Counted from the first letter of the stretch, positions 19,922-31,615 are shown. The stretch is DNA of 64,000 nt from Hygrophila difformis (GCA_030278955.1 JAOANR010000002.1:16603672-16667671); one strand, 5' to 3'. The notes: generated by a model not told the origin, from the sequence alone. Numbers and translations are program-made.

Positions 19922-21532
19922 TTAGCATTCGAGCACCGCTTTATACTGGGACAACCAGTCCATTCCCAGTATAATGTCAAGGTCCCTTAAGTTAAATTCT
20001 ACTAAGCTTGTGAAGAATTCTACGTTCTTGATCACTATAGGAATTCCGTTGTATCGTTTAGAGCAAGCTATTACATCTCCTGAAGGCAATTGAATTCCTA
20101 AGCTAATTATCTCGCACTTAGGTAGATCTAACTCAGGCACTATTCTTGATGCTATGATTGAGCAACTAGCTCCGGAATCAAATAAGACTCTAAGGGGTGT
20201 ATTCAAGACATGAAATGTGTCTGCCATCACTTCTCCTTGTGCAGGCATGTCCGCTTGGTTAACCACGTTAAGTCTTCCCATCGGGCGTCCTTGATTGCCT
20301 TGCTGATTTGGATTCGGCTGCTGATCTTGCTGTTGATTTTGATTCTGAGGTGGTTGAGGACGTTGGTTCTGATTCTGGTTCGGCTGCCTATATTGATTTT
20401 GAGGGGGTCTATACCCCTGATTGTTGCTGTTCTGTCCGTTTTGATTTTGAGGCTGTCCCTGCCCCGTGACCAAGTCTTCCCTTTTCGTTATGTTTTCAAG
20501 CCTTGTTCGGCACTCCCGACGTATGTGGCCCATGCGTCCACACCGAAAGCATGCCCCTTGTTGAGGGCATCCCCTCGCTAGGTGGGGTCGCCCACACCTC
20601 GGGCAAGGTGGTACCGGTTCTTCTTGGTTAAACCTCATTCCATTATTGGTTTGCTGTGGCCTATTCGACCCTCTCCGCTGCTCGTTCCTTCCCGTGTTGT
20701 TCTCGGCTCTTGCGTCCCGGTTCCTCTTATCTTGGGGACTGCGGCTGGACTCCCCACTCACTCTCCTTTTTAGTTGATGTACTCGCGCCACTGCCACAGC
20801 GCGATCGTACACGGCTTGCAGATCAGGGTAGTGCACCCCTGCGATCACCTCACGTACTGCCAGGTTCAGTCCCATCTCGAACTTTTGAGCTCTCTCCGCA
20901 TCCGTGGGTACTAATCTTGGTGCGAACCTCACCAGTTCCTTGAATCGAGTGTAGTATTCTTGCACGGTCTGGCTTCCTTGTCTCAGTGACAGAAACTCTT
21001 CGTACATCGCTGCTTTAGTACTCAAGGGATAAAATCTATCCCTGAGTAGCTCCATCATTTCCGCCCAAGAGTAGGGCTCGTCATCTTCAGTCATCTTGGC
21101 TTGAGCCGCCTGCCACCAGTCGTCCGCTTTGCCTCCCAAGTAGTACGAAGCGACGTGCACTCTCTCTCCTTCCGGACACTTGACCGTGTCCAGCAGCTTG
21201 TCAAAGGTCCGGATCCATTCTTCCAGTTTGGCTGGATTCTCCTCACAAGCATAGTGGGGTGGCTGGTAGGGATTCACCATTGCCAGGTAGTTGGGGCGAG
21301 CTTGGGGCGGAGGTACCGCCGCAGCTTGGCCCTGATTGACTTGCGCGTTCCCTAGCGCAATCAAGACCTCCTCTATCGTCCGAAGACGATCGCCCACATT
21401 GTTCGATGCGGGGGCGTCCTGCGCACCTTGGGGTTGCTTTCCTACAGGTTGAGCGGGTTCGGTGTCATTTGGTGGCACTTCAGTAGTAGTTTGGGGAGCA
21501 GGTTGGTTCCTGGATCTAGCTCGTGGTGCCAT
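19922..21532 (-). pseudogene. gag-pol: Element B Gag and protease, ending at a nonsense codon
   Basis: The start MAPRARSRNQ at 21532 is chosen over an upstream Met because A and E begin the same way. The capsid-like region includes WAEMMELLRDRFYPLSTKAAMYEEF and QEYYTRFKELVRFAP. A zinc knuckle CFRCGRMGHIRREC and a long Q/N/P-rich linker follow. Protease has LFDSGASCS and LGMDWLSQY. A TAA at 19922-19924 follows LEC, where relatives read ECQKQ (CAA to TAA). About 536 residues remain open. Confidence 0.85.
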
Positions 21533-21777
21533 TCTGTTACAAACGGAGTGAATTAGAACGTAATACATTATCTAGGCAAGTTACTATGTATGTGCTTGTG
21601 CTTTTACACATAATGCTTGATTGGACTTTAAAGTAATGCAAGGTTTTGTTTTATTTTGTTTAACTGAATAAATCTTGTATTTTATTCCCTTAAAAGAAGC
21701 TTTTAATACAAGTGAGGGGATGTACTAAAATAGCAATGTTTTCTTAGCAAAAATAGTATCTACTATAAATAGAGTTC

Positions 21778-22098
21778 CTAGCGTCTCAAGACGTCCTCCG
21801 GGGGGTAGCGGGATCCTCCTCCGAACTTAGGCGGCAGTAGATCGTCAAAGAAGGTGTTCAAGTCTTGTCCATGAGCATCGACGTGTTCCTTCAGTATTAG
21901 GTTTTGTGTAGTGATGGTTTGGACTTGGCGTTCGAGTTGGTTTATGCGGTGGTGATCCGCCTCTCTCAAGTTGCCCATATGGTGCAGATTTGCCTCCAAT
22001 TGAGCCATACGATGTTTCATTTGTTCTATGGTTTGTTGGGAGTCAAAGTGAGCGTTCATCATTTTGATCATCAAGTTCATCATATCTTGACTAGCCAT
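21778..22098 (-). CDS. Element B coiled-coil ORF0 upstream of gag
   Basis: 106 residues, intact, on the element's sense strand between PBS and gag. Heptad-like hydrophobic spacing runs through about residues 18-75 (IEQMKHRMAQLEANLHHM, INQLERQVQTI). It ends with FFDDLLPPKFGGG and a short basic tail. E has a homologue in the same place sharing the start MAS, the MEANLGHL-like core and DDLLPP. A and C lack it. Not a family I can name; coiled-coil self-association is inferred. Confidence 0.65.
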   Translation of the reverse strand: MASQDMMNLMIKMMNAHFDSQQTIEQMKHRMAQLEANLHHMGNLREADHHRINQLERQVQTITTQNLILKEHVDAHGQDLNTFFDDLLPPKFGGGSRYPPEDVLRR

Positions 22099-22501
22099 CT
22101 AGCGCAAGCAAAAGATCTAAGTTAGAATGTATCACGCTTCTAGGTTCTCTAAGTTTAGGCAATGCGATATGCATATGCAAATGATGATTTCCCCCCCAAA
22201 AATAATTCATGCACTATATATTTTTTTTCCATGGGTTTTAACATAAAAATTCATTTCCATGGAATTAATGCTTCAAAAATTTAATACAATATTTAAAATC
22301 CTTGGACCTCTATATTGGGTCAAAAATAATTATAACTTGGGCTCAAAAATAATTTTGGGCTAGGAAATTTCAAAATAATAATTTGGGCTTCTATAAATAC
22401 TAATGGTTTAAAAATAATAATCTAGTTGTTTAAAAATAATAATAATTTAAAAATAATAGTTTAAAAATAATAATGGTTTAAAAATAATAGTTTAAAAATA
22501 T
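22099..22501 (-). other. Element B leader between PBS and ORF0
   Basis: AT-rich leader with several short repeats of TTTAAAAATAATA (about 22400-22500). No coding sequence. Confidence 0.6.
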
Positions 22502-22517
22502 CCGGGCTCTGATACCA
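22502..22517 (-). promoter_or_regulatory. Element B primer binding site (tRNA-iMet)
   Basis: Minus strand TGGTATCAGAGCCCGG, three bases from the 5' LTR. Confidence 0.92.
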
Positions 22518-22879
22518 ACTTGTAACACCCCGGTTTTTGGTCACCCAGGTCGGGATGTCACCGCCACACCTCTCTAGCAAGACACGGTTTCTCCGAGCTC
22601 ACTAAAGAGATGCAAGGCAAGGTATTGTAGTATTTAAAATATTTAAAAACCATTCAAGTAGCCCATTCAATATAAGTTTAAAAAAATAAATATTATAATG
22701 CAGCGGAATAATAGTATCTAAGTACAAGTATTGCAGCGGAAAATGTAAATAGGGCCAACATGGCCAAATCACGGGTTAAACAGGCCCGTTTATACTATAG
22801 TCTAATGCAAGAATTTAAAATAACAAGTTCCCAAAATATTTCCCTCATGCATATAGTGCTCATGCTCATTCCACATACA

Positions 22880-24193
22880 CTGTAAAGAAAAAAGAAATAA
22901 ATGGTTTGGTCAGCACAACTTGCTGAGTAAGTTAATACATACATGATCGTGGGGTTTCAAAGCCATTAATTAATATTTAAATAAAAGCATGATAATAAAT
23001 CATAAATAATTCAATTTAATTGCCTAACCAATTTGCATAATTAATTCATGGCACTAATCAATAATACATTTAGCATAATTTAAATAAAAGCCATAATTAA
23101 TTTAAATAAAGCATTTACCAATTTAAAAGGACAATAAATAAATATTTAACTATCCCCATTACACCCAAAATTTAGTATTTCAAGTATTTCACGATTGCAT
23201 CGCAATCTCGTCAAGTTTAGCCGGAAGCCGGCAGCCGCAGCCGTATCTGCCATACCCAGTACCACTCCGGAGCCTCGGGAAACCCATATGGATATTCACG
23301 AGAGTGTAGGTCATATATCTCATGCTGTTTTGCCAAAATATCTCAAAATTTCGCGTGGGTCACCATCGTCCATAAAGGCACGAAGTGAATCGTTAGGAGG
23401 GCACCCTGCAGAGCACTCACCCCCTAATTTTAAAAGATCAAGTTTGTAAAGGGGATTTCCTAAATTTCAGATTTCATGTATTTATTTCAAAGAGTCTTCT
23501 ACTCCCTTAAAGGCTAGTTTCAACGTTTCAACAAGATTTCAAGATTTGACTCGGTCAACCACAGTTTACTTCAAAATTCATCAAAAATCAGGTTTAACTC
23601 CGAAAATTCTAAACTTTGACCGGTAACTCGAAAACACAGAGATGAACAAGTTTCATGTTTTAAGTTTTTCAATCCGAGATACGGAAGTAGGTGAAAAACA
23701 TCAATTTCTAACAGGATGATAATCTGTCCGAAAATTTTAACACCAGTTTCAAGATTTCAAGATCTACCATAGCAAACTAACTCCAAATTTTATGATATTT
23801 TACAGAGAAATACCTAAGATATATATCTACAACTTTCATGTTCGACCAAAGTTCTGAATCAGTTTATATCTAATGTCAAAAACGTCTACAAGTTCGGACC
23901 TATGTTCTGTCCAGATTTCAAGATTCAAATTCGAAGCAGTTCGGTTTGTGATCGAATTCAGTTATCAAATCTTAACAAAGAATTATGAAATATTTACAGT
24001 AGCTAGATCTACGTCTTAGGAACATTTTTTGTGTTTTAAGTTTTCTCGTTTAAATAGGTTTAAGGGTTCGGAAAAATCATGCAAAAATGTTGCGCCGTTA
24101 AAGATTTCGTTTTGACAGATTTTACGTTCTTGGTTTAAATCGTTAGATCAAGTGTATTTTAACCCTCCCAAAACCATAGTAAGATTAACTTAC
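22880..24193 (-). other. Predicted intron inside element B LTR
   Basis: Minus-strand donor GTAAGTTAATC at 24193. The acceptor, after TTTCTTTTTTCTTTACAG, ends at 22880 (1314 nt). ATTAACTTAC just before it complements ten donor bases. The adjoining hairpin has arms CAGCA/TGCTG (22911-22925), a co-varied version of CAGTA/TACTG in the other elements. Small inverted repeats (GATTGC/GCAATC, CCGG/CCGG) lie at about 23190-23235. Confidence 0.5.
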
Positions 24194-24532
24194 AGATCTT
24201 TGGGCATCCGGGATCGTCGATTCGGAGGCGTGGTTTCCAGTCCACCGTTTATCTTCTCCGTTCGTCGAGTTCTTCGTTCTAGATCCGGTTCGTGATGTCG
24301 AAAGGAAAAAGATTAAGTTAGGATTCGTTTTCGAATCAAGATTGTAAAGAAACGAACGGATCAGAACTTACCACAATGTTAGAGATCTCCCAATTTTCGT
24401 CCACGACAGTCCAAAACAGTCCTTGCCTTGGTTTCGTGCCTCCGACGACTCCGGGATTAGGGTTTTCGAACGTATAGAGAGTTGTAGGGTTTTGAAAAGT
24501 GTTCGGGGCTGCCAAGAGGTGTTATTTATAGA

Positions 24533-24540
24533 TAGGCACG
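24533..24540 (-). promoter_or_regulatory. TATA box, element B LTR
   Basis: Minus strand TATAAATA, 340 nt upstream of the predicted splice donor. D has the same spacing (60511-60518, about 324 nt). Confidence 0.65.
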
Positions 24541-25086
24541 ACCTAGGGGCGTCCAAGTTCGGCCTTGGTGAGTCTTGAGCCGAAAGGAGTTCAACCGAAG
24601 TCGGAAAATCCGGATTCGGGCGAGTGAATCTCGCAACCGGCGAATCTGTCGAGTGGCGCGGTCTCGGCGCGCCGTATAGCCAATCACCGCGCGGCCACCG
24701 CGCGGCCCACGCCTGGACTTCGGTCCGGGCGGGTCGTGCGATCCCTCTATGTTCTCGGATTCGTATTTCTGGGATATTTTCGGGCTCCTATTCCCTATCT
24801 AAATTCTTACTCGGGTCTAAATTTAATATTGGTCCCGAATTCTCGAGTCCACTAGTGTCGGGTATACTTGTACAATTTATTTGATTAATTTTATCTTTGG
24901 CTTTACGGGTATTGGGAATTAAACTCCATTTCCCATCTCCTTATCCATGTATTATGTTTATTCATTTATTTATTTTTATTGTTTTGTTTATTGTTTATTG
25001 TTTATTTTATTTTATTTATTTTATTTATTTACTTATTTTATTTATTTATTTATTTATTTTATGTTGCAAAATTCTCGGGTATTACA

Positions 25087-27106
25087 AAATGGAAAAGGAA
25101 GCCTACGACGACAAACTGCTCCTACGACGTTATCCTAGTGTTACGTCGTCAATGAGGACTGCGTCGTAGTACTTCCAGTAGCATTATGGTCCAGAAATCG
25201 CCCTAAGACGCTAGACCCTACTACGACGCCGGATGAGGATTGCGTCATACCTCATGTATAGCGTCGTAGTCTGTCCAGTCGTATATTTTCTTCCTTGCTC
25301 TTTATTTTCTCCTCTTTTAAACGATGGTAGGCTTGTTTAAACCTTCATTATACTTGTTTGATGGGCTTGGACTATATATATGTCCTCCCCAACATTTGTA
25401 AACATCTTTTGGCATATTGAATGAAATTTCCTTTCACTTACAAAACATCACCGAGAGCACACTCCCTCTCAAACACCTTTGAATGCTTGTTGGGAAACAT
25501 TCATCACTTTGGACTTGAAGCATCATTGTGATTATCAAACCGAGGCTCGAGTTGAAGGTTTGGGTTGAGGTCAAGGTTTGTATACTTTGGTTGCTTCCCC
25601 CGACGGCCCTTGTTGCGGTTTGCTTCCCTATCTTTCCATTATCAAATTCGGTTCTTCACCCATTTTCTTAATCTTCCGCTAAACTCTTCTAATCCTCTCT
25701 TAATCACCTTCTAAACAAGTTGGCAACCAAGAGATCCATGGCAACTTTTACCTATGATATTTTGGGATATTTCCTAGATTAAGATGAGAATTCTTACTTC
25801 TTAATACAAACTTACATTTCATATCTATATTTCACATCACTGTTTTCTTAAACACACTGAGGGAGATGATGAAATAGTTTTCTCAAACATCTTTTACTCA
25901 GGATGATGCATAACAAACTTGTTCCTAAGTTGGGCATTTAGTACCTGTCGTTTAAAAGGGAAAAATGTTTCAAAAACCATCTTTTGTCCCAATAATTAAT
26001 GAGAATTAGGAAGAGCTAATCTCCAGGGTTCATAGCCTTATGATATTCTAATCATTCGCTATGGGTAGGAGATTAGGCAACTTGCTCACTTTCATTAATC
26101 CTAAGTTAAGTCATGTGTATTCAGATTTATTTACAGAGAAATCTCATGCTAAAACATCTGTGTGAATCTGAATGGTTCAGATAAGTCAAGGACTTTGATT
26201 AGCAAATTCATCTTGATATACTTACAGGACTATTATTTCTTACAAATACTTGATGGACTTACTTTGAGAAGTTTGAATCTTGAGCAACCCTTGGATGATA
26301 GATTTAAATACCAGCTTTTCATTTCTTGTAGAGGACATCCAAGATAGGAGCATAAGGTATCTTCTTATCCTCAAAGTAATAAGAGGACAACTTCAAGTTC
26401 AGACTAATGCATGATGATTTAGATGTGACCTTGAGTTTTCAATGGCTTAATCTGAATTTGACAGAGACAGATTAAGTGATAATTTTGGAGTCTATTGCTA
26501 AGAAATGAGTCTGACCGATTATTTCTTGATAATGGTATCCCATGATTTCAGTGCTTAAAATGTCATGACACTGGATCACTAGTACTCGTCTTAGGAAAGT
26601 GATCAAAGACATGAAAAGTTGGTTAACCTGTTTAGAGGATTCATCTTGACTCACTAAGTTTTCATTTTTCTATATTTCATTGAAGTATGACTGCTCTATC
26701 TTAGTCTTATTTTGTTGATTGTCACTAAGTCCATAATATCTTTTAACTCATGAATTTATAAACAAATTCATTCCATTCATTTTCACTTTTAAATACTGCT
26801 TTCTTTTACTTCTTTATAGCTTTTATGCATTTACTTCTCAAGCACTTATTCATTAGAAATAATCATTACTCCATCATAAACCAGAGGAAGTTTTGGTGTT
26901 CTAAGATTTAGAATGTTATTAACACACTTCTATTGTGTTACTCTCCAGAGAACGATCCCGACAATTAAAAAATAAATACTGCAAGCTTGATACCGTGCGC
27001 TTTCGGTAGGCAAATTAGGCATGCTCTTGAACAATCCTATGAGAATTATAGTTTAAAGAGAGTTGAGAGTTATGTAGCAGGTTTGTTCCCTAAAAGCTTC
27101 AGCAGG
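25087..27106 (+). mobile_element. Athila-like LTR remnant G
   Basis: Non-coding. It resembles F's LTR in order: nested inverted repeats (25103-25269), a TATATATA box (from 25373), text like F 38540 (AGTACCTGTC...TTAAA), and near its end GAACGATCC...ACCGTGCGCTTTCGG (about 26950-27008), as at 39008-39060 in F. No PBS follows; it is cut at both ends, on the left by B and on the right by fragment I near 27107. I see no gene in this 2 kb. Confidence 0.65.
25103..25269 (+). repeat. Nested inverted repeats ahead of TATA in G
   Basis: Outer arms CTACGACG (25103-25110) and CGTCGTAG (25162-25169) enclose ACGACGT/ACGTCGT (25124-25149). A second set CTACGACGC (25221-25229) and GCGTCGTAG (25261-25269) encloses ATGAGG/CCTCAT (25233-25255). 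The architecture resembles F's array but uses different words. Confidence 0.7.
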
Positions 27107-29409
27107 TCAACTGATATTCCATCGGCAGAGACGATGTGACCTAGGAATGCAACTTTGTTGAGCCAAAAGTCGCACTTAGACAACTTGGCATACAGTTGAT
27201 GGCTCCTTAATGTTTGCAGGACTTGGTGTAGATGTTTTTTGTGTTCTTCCTCGTTCTTGGAGTAAATCAATATATCGTCAATGAACACAACTACACATTA
27301 GTCCAATAATTCTCGGAAACATTATTCATCAGAGCCATGAATACTGCTGGAGCATTGGTTAAGCCAAATGACATCACGGTAAACTCATAATGACCATACC
27401 GTGTTCTAAATGCCGTCTTTGGGATATCCTGCTCAGCTATCCTAAGCTGATGATAACTAGACCTCAAATCAATCTTCGAAAAGACTCTGGCTCCTTTGAG
27501 TTGGTCAAATAAGTCATCAATTCATGGCAACGGGTATTTATTTTTCACCGGTCACTTGATTGAGACCTCTGTAATCAACACAAAGTCTCATTCCACCATC
27601 CTTCTTTTGTACAAATGGGACAGGTGCTCCCCACGGAGATGTACTAGGACGAATGTATCCTTTCTCCAGAAGGTCTTCGAGTTGTTCCTTCAATTCCTTC
27701 GTTTCAGCTGGTGCCATTCGGTATGGAGCTTTTGATATGGGTCCGTACCTGGAACTAAATCAATCGTGAATTATATCTCACGTTCAGGTGGCATTCCTGA
27801 AATATCTGTAGGAAATACATCCGTATATTCTTTTACTACTGGATTATCGTTTAGATCCACCTCCACTACTTGCAAATTATGGACATAGCAAAGATAAAGG
27901 GGATTCCCTTTTCTTACTAGTGTCACCAATTGCATTGCTGAAATTACCTTTGTTGTCGGTCCTTTGGGCTCCATGTAATACAAAATTCGTTGTTTATTCG
28001 GTCCATACATTGTTATCTTTTGTTGGGCGCACTTGATGGTGGCTTGATATTTTGTAAGCCAGTCCATTCCCAAGTTAACATCAAAATCTCGTAGCTCGAA
28101 GTCAATGAGATCAGTAGGGAATTCAACTTCGCAAATACGGATAGGAATTTTCTCATAACGTGTTGAGCAATTAATAACTGCTCCGTTAGGTAAAGAGATT
28201 CCTAATCCTATTTCCTGGGGTTTATCAAGTCCCAACTCGGGCAATTTTCAACGAGATATGAATGAACAAGTAGCTCCAGAATCAAACAATGTACGAACTT
28301 TAAAAGCTTTAATTTCAAAAGTACCTTCAACTAGGTCACCAACTTCTTCAAGATCAGCTTGGTGGACAACATTCAACCTTCCTTGGTTGGGTCTGCCCTG
28401 GTTATGTGGAGCTCTATTGTTTACTCCTGGATTCGTTGGGAAAGTTGGACGTTGTCCTTGATTTCCTTGTTGGTTTTGAGGCCTTCGCATTTCTGGGCAA
28501 TAATCCTCTCTTCGCAAGTCAGGCCGATCAAGCCTCAGGCGACAGTTTCTGGCCCTGTGACCTGTCATGCCACAACAGGTAACATTCTTCACCTTGTGGA
28601 CACTGATGAGTTGCATGCCTCTTGCTGCATCGGTTACATGGGGTGGGTACCGGCTCCCTATACTGGTTTGGATAGGGGAACCTGCTCCTATTGTTCTGCT
28701 GAAAATCTCTCCTTTCTTTATTATCTCTAGTTTCCTCAAATTTTCATTTTCCTTTATTCTGGGGGACTTGTCTTGAGCTTTCTCCTTTATGTTCTGATCC
28801 TTCCACCTTTTCAACGGTCATAGCTCAATCGTAAGCTTTTTGTAAACTTGTAAATTGTTTCCCACCAAATGCTTTTCGAATGTACTTGTTCAGTCCAAGC
28901 ACAAACTTCTGGGCTTTAGTCTGATCTGTTGCTACCAAGTCTGGAGCAAATCTCAAGAGCTTAGTAAACCTAGCATAGTATTCTTGCACAGATCGACTAC
29001 CCTGTTGAAGAGTAACATACTCTTCATACTTGGAATTTTTAAGGCTGAGTGGATAAAATCGTTCTCTCAGACTCTTTTGAAATTCTTCCCAAGTAATCTG
29101 GCGATCTTCTTGTAACCTCCACCAAGTATTTGCTATTCCGGTCAGGAAGAAAGTAGCTACTCCCACCTTACGTTCTTCAGGGCATTCTACTGCCTCGAGT
29201 AGCTTTTCGAGTGATTCAATCCACCCTTCTAATTTAGCTGGGTCCTCTTGTCCATTATATCGAGGAGGTTGAAACTTATTAACCGCCTCGATATAATCCC
29301 CTTGTGTTTCTGTATGATGTTCTCCTCCTTCAGTTTGCTTCTGAACAACTGCTCCAAGAGTGAGCAATAGTTGTTCTATCTGTTGTTGGCGGTCGTTGTT
29401 ATCGGCCAT
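27107..29409 (-). pseudogene. gag-pol: Chromovirus fragment I: Gag, protease, partial RT
   Basis: Minus strand. Gag starts [10 protein letters not shown] at 29409 (capsid-like QPPRYNGQEDPAKLEGWI, RERFYPLSLKNSKYEEY, VQEYYARFTKLLRFAP). A TGA follows KAYD near 28824, where relatives read YDRAV. The Gag C-part (28248-28814) has a degenerate cysteine cluster. Protease (27771-28244) has LFDSGATCS and LGMDWLTKY. RT (27107-27770) is frame-broken, with FIDDILIYS still readable near 27280. RT ends abruptly and no LTR or PBS is present. More diverged than A-E, so an older insertion (inference). Confidence 0.85.
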
Positions 29410-29552
29410 GTTGGTTTTATATTAGTGTTAATCCCCTTGTTTCTATGAAACATCAGTTAGTCAATCAGTTAATTGCTTTTGTTAATCAATATAAACAAAT
29501 AATACTTGTTTTCTTTTATAAAATAACAAGAGTACACTTCAAAACTACCAGT
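29410..29552. other. Junction between fragment I and the Athila-like integrase
   Basis: Short AT-rich stretch holding the leader of fragment I and the breakpoint with the opposite-strand integrase. No PBS or LTR end is recognisable. Confidence 0.5.
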
Positions 29553-30887
29553 CAAATGACAAATTTCCAGACGAACAATTGTATGCTTTGCAACTACATC
29601 AATTTGATTGTCCTTGATTTTCTGACTTTGCCAATTATTTGGCTTGTAAGATTATTCCAAAGTTTAAAGACACATCAGAAGTCGAGATTTTTCAGAGAAA
29701 TTCAGAAGTACTATTGGGATGACCCCTTTTTATTTAAGTTTTGTTCTGATCAGGTTATAAGGCGTTGTGTTCATGAGAAAGAAGGATTCCAAATTGTTAG
29801 GAAATGCCATGAGAATCCTTTAGGAGGCCATCATGGCCCTACTAGAACTGCTAGAAAGGTTCTAGATTGTGGCTTCTTTTGGCCAACGATCTTCTTGGAT
29901 TGCCAGAAATTTATAAAGATGTGTGACAGGTGCCAAAGATTGGGGAATATCTCTATGAGGGAAGAAATGCCTCAAAAAGGAATCTTAGAAGCAGAAATAT
30001 TTGATGTTTGGGGGATTCATTTTATGGGACCTTTCCCTCCTTCATATGGTAATCATTACAGTTTAGTAGCTATGGACTATGTCTCAAAATGGGTTGAAGC
30101 AGTGGCTTTACCTAACAATGAAGCTAAACAAGTCACTAGATTTCTGCAGAAGAACATTTTTACTAGGTTTGGAGCCCCTCGTGCCATAATATCGGATGGA
30201 GGATCTCACTTTGTGAATAAACTCTTTGAAAAGTTGCTTAAGCAATATGGTGTTCATCATAAAGTTGGATCACCATATCATCCTCAGACAAGTGGACAAG
30301 TAGAGGTATCTAACAAGGAAATTAAGCATATTCTGCAGGCATCTGTGAACATTACAAGAAAAGATTGGTCCAAGAAACTAGATGATGCCTTATGGGCATA
30401 TAGAACTGCTTATAAGACCCCTATAGGAATGTCTCCTTATAGACTAGTCTTTGGTAAAGTTTGTCATCTTCCAGTTGAATTAGAACATAGAGCATATTGG
30501 GCCATCAAAATGCTTAACATGGATGTTCAGACGGGACAAGAAAAGAGGAAATTTGATCTAACGAAACTGGAAGAAATGAGACTGGAAGCATATGAAAGTA
30601 GCAAGATTTATAAAGATCGAACTAAGAAAATTCATGATGCAAACATAAAACATAAAGAATTTTATGTTGGTCAAATGGTTTTGCTTTATAATTCTCGTTT
30701 GAAATTGTTTCCAGGAAAGCTGAGATCTAGGTGGACAGGACCATTCCCTGTTGTAGCTGTTCATGAAAATGGAGCTGTCACAATTATGCTTAATGAAGGA
30801 GAAAAGACAGTAAATGGGCACAGGCTTAAGGAATATATTGGTCAACAAGATTTAAATATTCAAACTGAATATTTGGATAATCCATAG
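29553..30887 (+). pseudogene. pol: Athila/Tat-type integrase
   Basis: RNase H-integrase linker ([14 protein letters not shown], at 29553) in one frame, then after a frame change near 29650 the integrase proper: zinc region [10 protein letters not shown]...CDRCQ, core IISDGGSHF (second Asp) and [12 protein letters not shown] (Glu), [11 protein letters not shown], and the C-terminal [14 protein letters not shown] typical of Athila/Tat. The first catalytic Asp, expected in WGIDFMGP, reads WGIHFMGP. Frame break plus lost Asp mean a dead enzyme. It probably belongs with LTR remnant G (inference from orientation). Confidence 0.88.
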
Positions 30888-31115
30888 TTCTCTGAATTTC
30901 TAAAAAAAAAAAAAAAACGGGGGGTGGGGTACTACTCAGGTTAACTGAGTAGTATTCCCCTTTTTCTTAAGATTATTGTTAATTTTCTATTTTTGTATGT
31001 TTTTCAGGATTTTCAAGAAATGAAGCTGTGATGGATTAAGAAGGAAAAAGAAGAGATTCTTCAATCAGATTTTTGAGTATTGAACAAATTTTCATAAGTT
31101 TAATTTTTGATCTAA
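30888..31115 (+). other. Post-integrase region: purine tract, hairpin, splice-acceptor-like site
   Basis: An A-run then CGGGGGGTGGGG (to 30929) leads into a perfect 10-bp inverted repeat, TACTACTCAG (30930-30939) and CTGAGTAGTA (30945-30954). A T-rich stretch ending TTTTTCAG at 31007 looks like a 3' splice site. No coding sequence of any length follows it. Confidence 0.55.
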
Positions 31116-31122
31116 TGACTCA

Positions 31123-31407
31123 CGCTTTGTTAAAATTTATAAAGCGAGAAGAAAGTTTCAAGTTTTGTTTGATATACAAAATTTGATCAGGATTACTATT
31201 GGATCAATTCTGAGTGTATGAAATTCTGATAGTCTTTTCTCGCTTTGTTGTAAAAACATTGGTGTGAGGAATTAAATGTCCACGCATTGTCAAATTCACA
31301 AAGCGAGAGCAAGTTCTTAAACAGACCATAGAAAACTATCCTCGCTTTGATAATTCACAAAGTGAGTGACATCTTATATGTCACGCGCTTATGATAAATA
31401 AAGCGAG
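31123..31407 (+). repeat. CTCGCTTTG / CAAAGCGAG inverted-repeat cluster
   Basis: Examples: CGCTTT/AAAGCG (31123-31146), CTCGCTTTGT (31239-31248) with ACAAAGCGAG (31298-31307), and CTCGCTTTG (31341-31349) with CAAAGTGAG (31358-31366, one wobble). They lie 140-425 bp upstream of the TATA box of the first F-box gene. Confidence 0.7.
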
Positions 31408-31547
31408 AGTTTGGGAATTTGAACGGATAGATTTTCAAAGACCTTTAAAGACCAAAATACCCTTCCAGACCCTTCTTCTTCCTTTTCATTAAACCATCAC
31501 ACGTCGTTTCAATCTTCTGTAATCATGTCATATAACTTCCCCTGGTT

Positions 31548-31555
31548 TATAAATA
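31548..31555 (+). promoter_or_regulatory. TATA box of the first F-box gene
   Basis: TATAAATA 61 bp before the ATG at 31616, which leaves a 5' UTR of about 30-35 nt. Confidence 0.65.
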
Positions 31556-31615
31556 ACCAGTCATAATCTTCCTTCCATTCATATTCCCTTGAGTTCTTTC
31601 ACTAAGAAACTCTAG

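Larger units (their letters stand above)
22521..25086 (-). mobile_element. Element B, 5' LTR
   Basis: 2566 bp, TGTAACACCCC...CTCGGGTATTACA on the plus strand. The right flank AAATG (25087-25091) is the expected target duplication; its partner is outside the window. On the minus strand it carries a TATA box (24533-24540), a predicted intron (22880-24193), a CpG-rich block (about 24650-24740) and a TTTA microsatellite (about 24955-25062). Confidence 0.93.
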
